DNA of 22,453 nucleotides from JAJRXG01 sp047634015 (GTDB taxonomy: Bacteria; Bacteroidota; Bacteroidia; Chitinophagales; Saprospiraceae). The stretch spans positions 1-22,453 of the forward strand of contig JBLIDB010000058.1 in NCBI GenBank assembly GCA_047634015.1, given 5' to 3'. Both the position numbers and the translations under genes were made by a program. The notes beneath the pieces were generated by a model. It saw only the letters and a list, made by a program, of their open reading frames with translations, searched no databases and was not told the DNA's origin. Positions 13,761-22,453 of the stretch are shown here, one piece after another. Within the stretch, counting starts at the first letter, position 1. Each line of letters begins with the position of its first letter.

Positions 13761-16700
13761 ATGAAAAGACTTTCACTATTACTTTTCTTTTCGCTCGCAT
13801 TGGTCTCGCTTTCTATGGCACAGAAAACCGTAACAGGTTCTGTATTAGATAGTGGTGGAGAACCAATAATTGGGGCAAACATTCTTGCGAAGGGAACTTC
13901 AGTAGGAACAATTACTGACATTGACGGATCTTTTTCCCTTGATGTGCCTTCAGGTGCGACTACCTTAGTCGTAAGTTTCACGGGATTTGAATCTCAAGAT
14001 TTGGATATCACTTCGACATCTAATGTTGAGGTCATCTTATCTGAAGGTGAATTATTAGATGAGATTGTTGTTACCGGTCTCGGTATCAAAAAATCTAAAA
14101 AGGCCTTAGGTTATGGAGTCACAACACTCGATAGCAAGGCTTTAACAGCACGACAGGAGACAGATGTCGCGCGTTTATTAAGAGGTAAGGCAACAGGTGT
14201 AGATATTACTGCTACATCAGGACTTGCTGGATCTGGAACAAACATTATTATCCGTGGATTTTCTACTATTACTGGTTCTAATCAACCATTATTCGTAGTT
14301 GATGGAGTACCTTTTAATACAAGTACTAACACAAACGATGGATTTGGTTCTGGAGGAGCGACTTCTTCATCCCGTTTTCTTGATTTGGATCCTAACACCA
14401 TTCAAGAAATATCTATACTTAAGGGACTTTCTGCAACCGTACTATATGGAGAAGCAGGACGAAATGGTGTGATTTTAGTGACTACTAAAAACGGATCAGG
14501 AGCTACGAGTGCGAACAAGAAGATGGAAATCTCTATCAATCAGGGTATATTTCAATCTGAGATTGCAAACCTTCCGGATTATCAAAATACTTATGGAAAT
14601 GGATTTAATGCCGGATTTGGATGGTTCTTCTCAAACTGGGGAGCTGCATTTGATGATTTGAACCCTTCTTCTTACGGATCTGATTATAAAGGAGAAGAGA
14701 ATGGACAAGTATTAATTACACACCCATACGATCAAGGACAATATGCAGATGATTTTCCTGAGTATGCTGGAGCTAAATATCCGTTTCAGCCATTCAATTC
14801 AGTAGAAAATTTCTTTAATAAGGGTCTTACATCCAATACATCTGTATCTCTTCAGAGTCGTGTGAATGAGAATACTTCGATTTCAGCTACATATTCATTT
14901 TTGACAGAGGAAGGATTTACACCTGCTAAGGATGAGCGTAATGATTTTGCGAGATCTAACTTCTTAGATAAGCACAACTTTGGATTAGGAGCTCGAACTC
15001 AGCTTGCAAGTGGATTAAACTTGAAGGGTAGTTACAACTTCGTAGCAAGTAATAGAGAAACGCCTTTGACAGGTACTGGATTTGGTGGTGATGGTAATGG
15101 TCTTTTTGGAGCATTATTGTTTACGCCGAGATCTGTAGATCTTAATGGACTACCTTATCAGTCTCCTATTGATGGTTCTAATGTCTACTACCGCAGAGGT
15201 GGAGCTATTCAGAACCCGCTATGGACGCTCAATAATACTGGTCAAACAGAATCTATCAATAGATTTTTCGCTACTACGGAATTGTCATATGAGTTGAATG
15301 AGAACTTAACTGTTTTATATAGACTGGGATTGGATAATTATATCCAAAAGAATCAGCGGTATATAAATAGAGGTGGTCCAAGAACTCCAGATGGAGAATT
15401 GCAAACATTCTCAAGATCTAATAAGATTACGGATCAGCTCGTTAACGTGCTTTACAACTTTACTTTAAGTGATGATTTAACTTTAGACGGGGTTGTTGGA
15501 GTGAATAGTAGAAGAGAGTCTATCGATGGTGTAGGTTCTTTATCCTCTAATCAGTTCGTTTATGGATTAATTAGACACGGTAACTTTATTGATCATAATG
15601 CATTTAACTTCGAATCAGAAGAAAACACACTCGGTGTTTTTGGAACAGCAACTTTTGGATATAAGTCATTCTTATACTTGAACGTTCAGGGAAGAAATGA
15701 CTGGACTTCTGTATTAGAGCCTGGCAATAATTCAGTGTTTTATCCATCAGCATCAGTATCATTTGTACCTACAGATGCATTTTCAAGCTTGCAGAATAGT
15801 TCAGTCTTGAATTATTTGAAGTTGAGATTTGGATATGGAACATCTGCAGGATATCCTGATCCGTATTCTACCCGTAATGTATTGAATTCTCAGACGAACC
15901 AATTTGTTTCTCCAGGAGGACAAGTATTAAATACGAACGGTGTTTCTGGGAACTTGGGAAACAGAAATTTACAAGCGGAGTTATTTACAGAAATAGAAGG
16001 AGGAGTAGAAGCGAGATTCTTGAATAACAGAATTGGTCTTGACCTTTCTCTTTATAACAAGACATCAAAAGATTTGATTATTAGTCTTCCATTGGATCCT
16101 GCTACAGGGTTTACAAGCACAACTGTAAATGCAGCAGAAGTACAAAACAAAGGAATTGAATTAGGAATAGATATCACACCACTAATTTTAGGAGATTTCT
16201 CTTGGGATCTGACATTGAATTATACTAAGAATATATCTACAGTTAATGAGATCTTCGAAGGTATTGATAGAGTGTTTGTCGCAGGATTTACAAGTCCTGG
16301 TAACTATGCTATCCCAGGGCAGCCTTTTGGCGTAATATACGGGCGTCAGTTTGCCAGGGATGATGAAGGAAGAATTCTTGTCGATGGCCAAGGAGGCTAT
16401 GTAAATGGTGGATTAGGAGTAATTGCGGATCCAAATCCTGAGTTTACTGCGAACTGGATGAATAACTTCAGTTTCAAAGGATTGAGTTTTGGATTTCAAT
16501 GGCAGTATACGCATGGAGGAGAGTTGTATTCCTCTACTGTTGGTGCATTGTTGGCTCGTGGAAACACAGTGGATTCAGATTTCGATAGATCTGTGCCTAT
16601 CATTTTACCTAATGCTGCGAATTCAGACGGAACACCTAACGATAAGCAGGTATATGTAGGTGATGAAGCATTTGCTACATTCTTTACGGATGAAGGTGCT

Positions 16701-16964
16701 ATACTAGATGGTACAGTGCTTAGGTTGCGTCAGGTTTCTTTAACGTATGCTGTTCCTCAGAAGCTTTTGGAAAATACTCCTTTTGGAAGAGTAGGATTTA
16801 CGATTTCTGGAGAGAACTTATGGTACAATGCGCCAAATATTCCTGCGGGAATGAATTTTGATCCAGAAGTAATTAGTACAGGAGTAGGTAATGGTAGAGG
16901 ATTAGATTTCCGTACTGCACCGACTGCCCGTAAATATGGGGTAAGTCTCAATGTTACTTTTTAA
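13761..16964 (+). CDS. SusC/RagA-family TonB-dependent outer-membrane transporter
   Basis: A 1067-residue outer-membrane barrel that, with its SusD partner, imports a ligand using TonB energy. A signal peptide (1-20, cleaved after LSMA) is followed by a CarboxypepD_reg-like beta-sandwich (about 23-95, KTVTGSVLDSGGEPIIGANI...TDIDGSFSL). Next come a TonB box (DEIVVTG, 100-106) and the plug (about 110-220), with the SusC signature SGTNIIIRG and PLFVVDGVPF. The remaining 800 residues are beta-strand rich and end with the aromatic residue F (SLNVTF), as needed for barrel insertion. No N-terminal STN anti-sigma-signalling domain is present, so it is probably not self-regulating through an ECF sigma factor. 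The ligand may be a glycan or peptide and cannot be assigned. Confidence 0.95.
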   Translation: MKRLSLLLFFSLALVSLSMAQKTVTGSVLDSGGEPIIGANILAKGTSVGTITDIDGSFSLDVPSGATTLVVSFTGFESQDLDITSTSNVEVILSEGELLDEIVVTGLGIKKSKKALGYGVTTLDSKALTARQETDVARLLRGKATGVDITATSGLAGSGTNIIIRGFSTITGSNQPLFVVDGVPFNTSTNTNDGFGSGGATSSSRFLDLDPNTIQEISILKGLSATVLYGEAGRNGVILVTTKNGSGATSANKKMEISINQGIFQSEIANLPDYQNTYGNGFNAGFGWFFSNWGAAFDDLNPSSYGSDYKGEENGQVLITHPYDQGQYADDFPEYAGAKYPFQPFNSVENFFNKGLTSNTSVSLQSRVNENTSISATYSFLTEEGFTPAKDERNDFARSNFLDKHNFGLGARTQLASGLNLKGSYNFVASNRETPLTGTGFGGDGNGLFGALLFTPRSVDLNGLPYQSPIDGSNVYYRRGGAIQNPLWTLNNTGQTESINRFFATTELSYELNENLTVLYRLGLDNYIQKNQRYINRGGPRTPDGELQTFSRSNKITDQLVNVLYNFTLSDDLTLDGVVGVNSRRESIDGVGSLSSNQFVYGLIRHGNFIDHNAFNFESEENTLGVFGTATFGYKSFLYLNVQGRNDWTSVLEPGNNSVFYPSASVSFVPTDAFSSLQNSSVLNYLKLRFGYGTSAGYPDPYSTRNVLNSQTNQFVSPGGQVLNTNGVSGNLGNRNLQAELFTEIEGGVEARFLNNRIGLDLSLYNKTSKDLIISLPLDPATGFTSTTVNAAEVQNKGIELGIDITPLILGDFSWDLTLNYTKNISTVNEIFEGIDRVFVAGFTSPGNYAIPGQPFGVIYGRQFARDDEGRILVDGQGGYVNGGLGVIADPNPEFTANWMNNFSFKGLSFGFQWQYTHGGELYSSTVGALLARGNTVDSDFDRSVPIILPNAANSDGTPNDKQVYVGDEAFATFFTDEGAILDGTVLRLRQVSLTYAVPQKLLENTPFGRVGFTISGENLWYNAPNIPAGMNFDPEVISTGVGNGRGLDFRTAPTARKYGVSLNVTF

Positions 16965-16965
16965 A

Positions 16966-16982
16966 GATAAGTTCATCTTATC
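16966..16982 (+). other. Intercistronic hairpin between susC- and susD-like genes
   Basis: GATAAG (16966-16971) and CTTATC (16977-16982) form a perfect 6-bp stem with a 5-nt loop, 2 nt after the susC stop. No T-run follows, so it is not a terminator; it could modulate mRNA stability or susC:susD stoichiometry. Confidence 0.35.
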
Positions 16983-17014
16983 GGATTTCTAATCGAAATG
17001 AATAAAATATAAAT

Positions 17015-18721
17015 ATGAAATATTTCAATAAAATAATAATAACAGTTTTTCTCTTGGGACTGGCAAGTTCTTGTGAGAACTTGGACCTTGATCTCCTAGA
17101 TAATCCAAATTCATTGACTCCTGAGAATGCAAGTTTGAACGACTTGTATAATAATATCCAGTTGTCATTTAGAAGCGTTTATTTAAATGCTGAAAGAACG
17201 CCTGGCGCTGCATCAAGAATGTATCATGCTGGAGGAGGTACTTACGAGGATTTTGCTACTGATGGGGCCTTTGACGGTCTTTGGTTCAATACATATTCTG
17301 GCCTATTTCCTGATGTGGATGCCCTTGTAGCGCTTTCAGAAGCCAGTGGATCTGATATCCATGCAGGTAGTGCAAAGATTATGAAGGCGTATAGTCTATT
17401 GACACTTACGGATTTATTAGGTGGTGTGCCGAACACAGAAGCGGGACAAGGAACGGATGTGATTTCTCCTGCAGCAGATGCTGATACTGATGTGTATGCT
17501 TTTGCGTTATCTCTATTAGATGAGGCGATTACTCAATTGACAGGAACAGCAGCTGCAGGCCCGAGTTATGAAGGGTTTTATAACGGCGATGCTGGACAGT
17601 GGATCAAAGTAGCGAATACTTTTAAATTGAAGGCAGCCTTGAATATGAAGGATGCTGGTACAATTAACGCATTAGTTAGTGGTGGAAATATCATTACTAC
17701 AGCAGCAGATGATTTCCAATTTAATTATGGAAGCCAACGAACGAATCCAAACTCTCGTCACTGGATGTACCAGCAACACTATGAGACAGCTGATGGTGGT
17801 TATTTGTCTAATTACTTTATGTGGCTTCTTGTCGGTGACAAGACGACTGCAGATGGTGCAACAATCACGGATCCTAGAAGGAGATATTATTTCTACAGAA
17901 AGATTGATGATGCTGAAGGGCAGGATCAGACTACCTATTCTTGTCATTTCTCGATCTTTCCAGATCAAGCATCTAAGCCAGCTTTTTGGGAAATTACAAG
18001 CCCAAATGTCCCTTACTGTGTGATTCCTAATTCAGGATACTCTGGTAGAGATCACTTGAATCCTGACGGTATCCCACCAGATGGCCCAACACGAACTTCA
18101 TATGGATTGTATCCTGGAGGAGGGCAGTTCGATGATGATACTTTTGTAGCAACTCAAAATGAAGGTACAACAGGTGGAATGGGAGAAGGAATCTTACCAA
18201 TCATGCTTTCTTCGATGGTTGATCTTATGAGAGCAGAAGCAGCTCTAACCTTAGGAACTAATGATGATGCAAGAGTACTATTTGAAAGTGGTGCTCGTGC
18301 TTCTATCGCGAAGGCGCTAAGTTTCGAAAGTCTTGTAGCTGGTACTATGGGTACGACAGTACTCCTACGAAGTGGTGAAGAAGGTACCATTAAGGAATTA
18401 TTTGGCGCTGATCAAGCAGATGTCGATAACTATCTTACAAGCATACTTGCTCTATATGATGCTGCAACTGCAGATGGAAAGTTAGACTTAGTAGCAAAGG
18501 AGATGATGATCGCATCTTATGGTAATGGACTGGAAGCATACAATCTATATCGTAGAACAGGTAAGCCAAATAATATGCAGCCTGCCTTAGAATCTTCTTA
18601 TGGAGAGTTTCCAAGAACATTCTTGTTGCCAGCAGTTCACGTTGCTCGAAACTCAAATGCCACACAAAGGACATTTACAGATCGTGTGTTCTGGGATGAT
18701 GGCAGCGTTGATCTTTATTAA
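17015..18721 (+). CDS. SusD/RagB-family surface lipoprotein (SusD-like_2 type)
   Basis: A 568-residue lipoprotein that caps the SusC barrel and captures the ligand. The lipobox GLASSC places the lipidated cysteine at C20, followed by ENLDLDLLDNPNSLTP; the acidic residues near the cysteine fit a surface-export signal. The N-terminal part is helical with TPR-like repeats (LNDLYNNIQLSFRSVY, AGSAKIMKAYSLLTLTDLLGGVPNTEA), followed by the ADTDVYAFALSLLDEAITQL segment typical of the SusD_2 subfamily, whose members often lie beside SusC proteins of unknown ligand. The C-terminal region (EMMIASYGNGLEAYNLYRRTG) is also characteristic. It lies 50 nt after the susC-like gene and 21 nt before a third lipoprotein gene, an evident operon. 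Confidence 0.93.
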   Translation: MKYFNKIIITVFLLGLASSCENLDLDLLDNPNSLTPENASLNDLYNNIQLSFRSVYLNAERTPGAASRMYHAGGGTYEDFATDGAFDGLWFNTYSGLFPDVDALVALSEASGSDIHAGSAKIMKAYSLLTLTDLLGGVPNTEAGQGTDVISPAADADTDVYAFALSLLDEAITQLTGTAAAGPSYEGFYNGDAGQWIKVANTFKLKAALNMKDAGTINALVSGGNIITTAADDFQFNYGSQRTNPNSRHWMYQQHYETADGGYLSNYFMWLLVGDKTTADGATITDPRRRYYFYRKIDDAEGQDQTTYSCHFSIFPDQASKPAFWEITSPNVPYCVIPNSGYSGRDHLNPDGIPPDGPTRTSYGLYPGGGQFDDDTFVATQNEGTTGGMGEGILPIMLSSMVDLMRAEAALTLGTNDDARVLFESGARASIAKALSFESLVAGTMGTTVLLRSGEEGTIKELFGADQADVDNYLTSILALYDAATADGKLDLVAKEMMIASYGNGLEAYNLYRRTGKPNNMQPALESSYGEFPRTFLLPAVHVARNSNATQRTFTDRVFWDDGSVDLY

Positions 18722-18742
18722 TTAATAAAAAGAAAGTATACG

Positions 18743-19663
18743 ATGAAATTATATAATAAAATATTCGCGATCTTGATGGTACTTTTATTTGTATCGTCAT
18801 GTCAAGATGAGGATAGATTACCAATTGTGGTACTTGATACTGTTGAGAAGGGTGCATACCCAAGACTCATAGATCAGACGGATGCATTGCTCAATCTATT
18901 TGATATAGCTGGATCTACTTACTCTTATAATGTAGAGTTTGTTGACGAAGAAGGAGGAGCACTTGTTTCTCAATATGTTGTCGATATTACATTTGATGAT
19001 AATAATCCTGATAATGGAGATAACAGCAGTGGGCCTACAGAATTTTTGAGAATGTCCGCTGATCAGTTTACTTCAAACGAGAGAGGATATCTTCAAGCGC
19101 CAACAGTTACTATTTCAGGTACAGATGCCTTATCAGCGGCTGGAGTAGCTGCAGACATAGTAAAAGCGGGTGATAACTTTAATTTTGAAGGAAGAGTAGA
19201 ATTGACTGATGGAAGAGTGTTTTCACAACAGAATTCTTCAGCAACGGTCGTAGGACCATCATTCCGAGGTCATTTTAATTACACAATGCCTGCGAACTGC
19301 CCTTCAGATTTGACGGGTTCATATGCATATGTTACTACAGATGCATGGTGTGGTGCTACAGTTGCGGATGGCTCGGTTGATATCGTTGCCAAAGGAGGCG
19401 GAACCTATTTCTTTAATGACTGGTCTTTTGGAGCCTATGCTTGTTATGGAGCTATAGCAAGTCAACCAGGAATTAACTTTGAGGAGGTTTGTGCGGAAGT
19501 AGCTTTTACTGCAGTTGTTGATAGTTATGGTGATACATGGACTTTTGATTCGAAAATCGAAGGAAATGAGTGGACTATTAATTGGGTCAACACTTACGGT
19601 GAGGCAGGTAATTCTGTTCTATTCTATACAGGAGGAGCGGATTGGCCTATTACCTTAAAGTAG
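18743..19663 (+). CDS. Surface lipoprotein in SusE-like position, function unknown
   Basis: A 306-residue lipoprotein that I do not recognise as a named family. The signal sequence ends in LFVSSC (C20), and the following QDED is a strong lipoprotein export signal, predicting exposure on the outer surface. Residues about 40-170 look like Ig-like beta-sandwich segments (TYSYNVEFVDEEGGALV, VELTDGRVFSQQ). Residues about 180-306 form a second, beta-rich, Cys- and Trp-containing domain (CPSDLTGSYAYVTTDAWCG, then WSFGAYACYG) that could hold disulfides. Third place in a SusCD operon is where SusE/F-like ligand-binding proteins lie, so a ligand-binding role is inferred. A terminator follows at once, closing the operon. 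Confidence 0.85.
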   Translation: MKLYNKIFAILMVLLFVSSCQDEDRLPIVVLDTVEKGAYPRLIDQTDALLNLFDIAGSTYSYNVEFVDEEGGALVSQYVVDITFDDNNPDNGDNSSGPTEFLRMSADQFTSNERGYLQAPTVTISGTDALSAAGVAADIVKAGDNFNFEGRVELTDGRVFSQQNSSATVVGPSFRGHFNYTMPANCPSDLTGSYAYVTTDAWCGATVADGSVDIVAKGGGTYFFNDWSFGAYACYGAIASQPGINFEEVCAEVAFTAVVDSYGDTWTFDSKIEGNEWTINWVNTYGEAGNSVLFYTGGADWPITLK

Positions 19664-19686
19664 AGATTATTTAAAATCAAAACATG

Positions 19687-19715
19687 AAAAGGGGGCCTCG
19701 TGCCCCTTTTTTTTT
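19687..19715 (+). terminator. Terminator ending the SusC/SusD/lipoprotein operon
   Basis: GGGGC (19692-19696) pairs with GCCCC (19702-19706) across a CTCGT loop, extended by AAAA and TTTT around one bulged G. A T9 run (19707-19715) follows. Confidence 0.9.
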
Positions 19716-19750
19716 GTAATATTTTTCGTTATAGGTTTAAGAATACAAGT

Positions 19751-21394
19751 ATGATTAGATACATAGTCTTGGTTTTTGGATTAATTATTTGCCTAAATAG
19801 CACTGCACAAAGGACCGTTGGGGTCTTAAGTGTGGATTCTGATAATATATATGATGGTTATAACTTAATATATCCGCATAATCAGAGTACGGTCTTCTTA
19901 TTAGATAATTGTGGTGAAGTCGTTCATGATTGGGTTGATCTTGAAGAGACGCGTCCGGGTAACTCTGTCTATCTCTTAGAAAGCGGAGCCATCGCACAGT
20001 GCAAACGCAGGGCATCAAGCGCAGTTAATGACCCTATATGGGCCGGAGGTGGTGGAGAGACTGTGGAAATTAAATCATGGGATAACGATATAATCAGTCG
20101 CATTACCATTAACAATGATAGTATGAGATTCCATCATGATATCGCTCCGATGCCGAATGGGAACATATTACTTATAACGTGGCGGAGTATAGATAGCGTG
20201 GATTGCGTATCCGCCGGGAGAGATCCGAGTTTAATTACTCAAGGTAGAGTATGGACGGAATCAATACTGGAGTGGAACCCACAGACCGATGCTATAGTAT
20301 GGGAATGGCATATATGGGATCATCTTATTCAAGATTTGGATCCCAATCAAAAGAACTATGGGATTGTCGGTTTCCAACCAGAACGCGTGGACTTTAATTA
20401 CGACGAGCATGATGCTCATCCCGATTGGCTCCATATAAATGCTATTGATTACAACCCTGTGCTGGATCAGATAGTAGTGAGTGTACCGTATTTTAATGAA
20501 TTTTGGATCATAGATCATAGCACTACTACTCAAGAGGCTAGGAGTTCTACTGGTGGGAATTCTGAAAAAGGAGGAGACTTGTTGTATAGATGGGGCAATC
20601 CGAAAACGTATCAAGCTGGTACTGATGAAGATCAAAGATTATTTTTCCAGCATGATGTACATTGGATTAATCCTGATGCCGAAAATGGAGACGAGGACTT
20701 TGGAGTAATAGGTTTATTCAATAATAGATTGGGTCATAATCTGTCTCCAGCACATACAATACCAACAGGGTATGCAATGCTATTCGATTCCAATATCGCT
20801 TCTTATGATATGGCACAAATTAATAATGGTTTTATGGAAACACGAATTCATCCTGATACCTTAAATCAGGCCTATTCTGCTGGATTATCAAGTATGCAAG
20901 TATTGCCCAATGATAATTGGCTGATATGTGCAGGAAGGTGGGGTTATGTATATGAATTGAATCCAGAAGGTAATGTTGTTTGGGAATATGTAGTACCTTT
21001 TAAAGCTGGTCAAGTTGTGAACCAAGGTGTAGATTTAGGAATAGGCAATAACATAACATTTCGGGCTAAAAGGTTTCCTTTAGATTATCCCGCATTTGAA
21101 GATAGGGTTTTAGAGCCGGGAGGAGTTATAGAGATTGATGATGAGCAGAGTTTCTGTAATTTAATAGTGCCTACAGTAGATATTGAAAGAACTCGGCAAT
21201 TAAAGCTTTACCCAAATCCCGCCACAAATATGCTTTATATTGAAGGATTGAATGGTGGGACTTATCGTATAGTCAATAATATGGGTGAATTAGTTAGAGA
21301 GGGGAGGGAAGAAAGTATAAACCTTTCAAAATATCATTCTGGAATATATTTTTTGGAGCATAATGGTATTCTTTCTAAATTTCTCATTTATTAA
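19751..21394 (+). CDS. Secreted arylsulfotransferase-like protein with T9SS sorting tail
   Basis: I place the start at 19751, not at an in-frame ATG at 19700: the latter lies inside the preceding terminator, while 19751 opens directly with a signal peptide (MIRYIVLVFGLIICLNSTAQ). This gives 547 residues. The middle (about 30-430) is a beta-propeller-like domain resembling bacterial aryl-sulfate sulfotransferases: FHHDIAPMPNGNILLITWR, DWLHINAIDYNP (H228-I-N) and FFQHDVHWINP (H301, H304), the last two being candidate catalytic-region histidines. Members transfer sulfate between phenolic compounds, but many homologues are untested. The last 64 residues (484-547, from LKLYPNPATN) are a type A T9SS sorting domain, implying export to the surface or medium. 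Partner gene follows after 15 nt. Confidence 0.75.
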   Translation: MIRYIVLVFGLIICLNSTAQRTVGVLSVDSDNIYDGYNLIYPHNQSTVFLLDNCGEVVHDWVDLEETRPGNSVYLLESGAIAQCKRRASSAVNDPIWAGGGGETVEIKSWDNDIISRITINNDSMRFHHDIAPMPNGNILLITWRSIDSVDCVSAGRDPSLITQGRVWTESILEWNPQTDAIVWEWHIWDHLIQDLDPNQKNYGIVGFQPERVDFNYDEHDAHPDWLHINAIDYNPVLDQIVVSVPYFNEFWIIDHSTTTQEARSSTGGNSEKGGDLLYRWGNPKTYQAGTDEDQRLFFQHDVHWINPDAENGDEDFGVIGLFNNRLGHNLSPAHTIPTGYAMLFDSNIASYDMAQINNGFMETRIHPDTLNQAYSAGLSSMQVLPNDNWLICAGRWGYVYELNPEGNVVWEYVVPFKAGQVVNQGVDLGIGNNITFRAKRFPLDYPAFEDRVLEPGGVIEIDDEQSFCNLIVPTVDIERTRQLKLYPNPATNMLYIEGLNGGTYRIVNNMGELVREGREESINLSKYHSGIYFLEHNGILSKFLIY

Positions 21395-21409
21395 GATTAG
21401 ACCGTGACT

Positions 21410-22453
21410 ATGTTTATGAATGTTGTGCATAGAACAAATCCTTTTTACAAGGGTGACAAGAATAATTCGAAGAGGAAGGATGTTCCTAATTATTCCAGCG
21501 CTTTTCTATTATTGATATTTCTTCCTTTCATAATTTTCTTTGTCCAATGCACAAGTGATCAGAAGGCAGCTCCTGCAACATTCGAATTTCAGAAAATTCT
21601 AGCTTCGCAATCTGGATTAGATTTTTCCAACAACCTGACACCCAATGTGGGTAATAAATTCAATTTATTAGATTTTGACTATTTCTATAATGGTGCTGGG
21701 GTCGGAGTTGGGGATTTCAACAATGATGGATTGCCGGATCTATTCTTCGCCGGCAATCAAGTCGATAATCGCCTTTATATCAATCAAGGCGAGTTCAAAT
21801 TTGAGGATATCACAAAGACTTCAAATGTAAATCAAGGGAAGTATTGGTCTAATGGTGTATGCATTATTGATATCAACAATGATGGTTGGGAGGATATATA
21901 TGTTTCTCAAGGAGGACCACATGAGAGAGAAGAAAGAAAAAATCTCTTATTTATAAATAACGGAGATCTAACGTTTAGGGAAGAAGCTGAGGAATATGGC
22001 CTTGCGGATATTGGAATTTCAACGCAGTCTGCTTTTTTTGATTACGATAAGGATGGCGATCTCGATTGTATTGTGATGAATGAAAGCCTGGTCTATGGAT
22101 ACGACCCTGTTACATTTCATAGATTAAATTTAGAAAATCCGAAATTGGTGTATGAGAGTTATTCGCACTTCTATAGAAATGATGACGGGCAATATATAGA
22201 TGCAACAAAGGATGTTGGAATTACCAAGCCAACCTTTGGATTGGGTTTAAGTATTGCCGACTTAAATAGTGATGGTTGGTTGGATATCTATATTGCTAAT
22301 GATTACTATCAACCTGACAATCTTTATATCAATCGTAAAAATGGAACATTTAGGGATCGTATAAAGAGTCACTTGACACAGACTTCTTTTTTTGGAATGG
22401 GGATAGATATAGCTGATGTTAACAATGATGGTTTGCAAGATGTATTTGTGTTA
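21410..22453 (+). CDS. FG-GAP/VCBS-repeat lipoprotein, 5' part (runs off the right edge)
   Basis: A frame open from ATG at 21410 to the window end (348 codons, no stop). A basic N-terminal region and a hydrophobic segment end at FFVQC, giving a probable lipidated C47; the long pre-region is unusual and a later start is possible. Five repeats with the calcium-binding loop pattern DxNxDGxxD follow: 102-110, 154-162, 211-219, 284-292 and 336-344 (for example DINNDGWED), each next to an aromatic/aliphatic strand. This is the beta-propeller arrangement of FG-GAP/VCBS proteins, and in Bacteroidota such lipoproteins (ASPIC/UnbV, CRTAC1-like) often lie near SusCD systems. It follows the sulfotransferase-like gene by 15 nt, so the two are likely cotranscribed. 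A ligand-binding or adhesive role is inferred; the C-terminal domain is not visible. Confidence 0.85.
   Translation, partial: MFMNVVHRTNPFYKGDKNNSKRKDVPNYSSAFLLLIFLPFIIFFVQCTSDQKAAPATFEFQKILASQSGLDFSNNLTPNVGNKFNLLDFDYFYNGAGVGVGDFNNDGLPDLFFAGNQVDNRLYINQGEFKFEDITKTSNVNQGKYWSNGVCIIDINNDGWEDIYVSQGGPHEREERKNLLFINNGDLTFREEAEEYGLADIGISTQSAFFDYDKDGDLDCIVMNESLVYGYDPVTFHRLNLENPKLVYESYSHFYRNDDGQYIDATKDVGITKPTFGLGLSIADLNSDGWLDIYIANDYYQPDNLYINRKNGTFRDRIKSHLTQTSFFGMGIDIADVNNDGLQDVFVL

Noticed and set aside
19714..19739. TTG plus TAGGTTTA as a promoter for the arylsulfotransferase-like gene
   Set aside because: The spacer is only 15 nt, the box has one mismatch, and the TTG is part of the terminator's T-run.
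19700..19750. Longer 5' extension of the arylsulfotransferase-like gene from an ATG at 19700
   Set aside because: That ATG lies within the terminator hairpin and T-run region. The 17 extra residues would bury the signal peptide that begins exactly at 19751.
1..22453. CRISPR arrays, tRNA or rRNA genes, insertion sequences and phage genes
   Set aside because: I saw no regularly spaced repeats, no cloverleaf with CCA-like ends, no transposase or integrase, and no target-site duplications.

Overview
The window looks like chromosomal DNA of a member of the Bacteroidota, most plausibly a marine Saprospiria-type organism. The evidence is a SusC/SusD outer-membrane pair, lipoproteins with acidic residues after the lipobox cysteine, a C-terminal type IX secretion (T9SS) sorting tail, a DUF3127 protein, a DAHP synthase/chorismate mutase fusion, A-rich leaders without Shine-Dalgarno sites, and promoters of the Bacteroidota form TTG-N19-21-TAnnTTTG. 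The phylum call is firm; the finer placement is inference.

Layout. Positions 2-313 hold the C-terminal end of a zinc metalloprotease-like protein. Positions 620-2777 hold a long acyl-CoA dehydrogenase followed by a small SCP2 sterol-carrier protein, closed by a strong terminator. Next, on the minus strand, come a 103-residue protein resembling a degenerate sigma region 2, then hemA (glutamyl-tRNA reductase). An intergenic stretch at 4579-4954 contains what looks like a structured repeat. A plus-strand DUF3127 gene (OB-fold-like, with an SSB-like tail) then converges with the aromatic amino acid operon over a shared bidirectional terminator.

The aromatic operon runs right to left: pheA (9448-8588), an aminotransferase (8610-7429), tyrA (7432-6566), DAHP synthase/chorismate mutase (6511-5426). 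Coding ends overlap in the first two junctions. Together they provide the entry step to the shikimate pathway, chorismate to prephenate, both branches to phenylpyruvate and 4-hydroxyphenylpyruvate, and a likely final transamination. In front of pheA I find an unannotated 25-codon reading frame with seven Phe/Tyr codons among ten consecutive codons. It is followed by mutually exclusive antiterminator and terminator hairpins and a T8 run just before the pheA start. This is a classical ribosome-mediated attenuator and is the most interesting item in the window.

The right half carries purL (full-length FGAR amidotransferase). After a clear promoter comes a SusC-SusD-lipoprotein operon ending in a terminator. 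Next is a second cluster: a secreted arylsulfotransferase-like protein with a T9SS tail, and an FG-GAP/VCBS-repeat lipoprotein that runs off the right edge. These last five genes look like a nutrient uptake and surface processing locus; its substrate cannot be read from the sequence.
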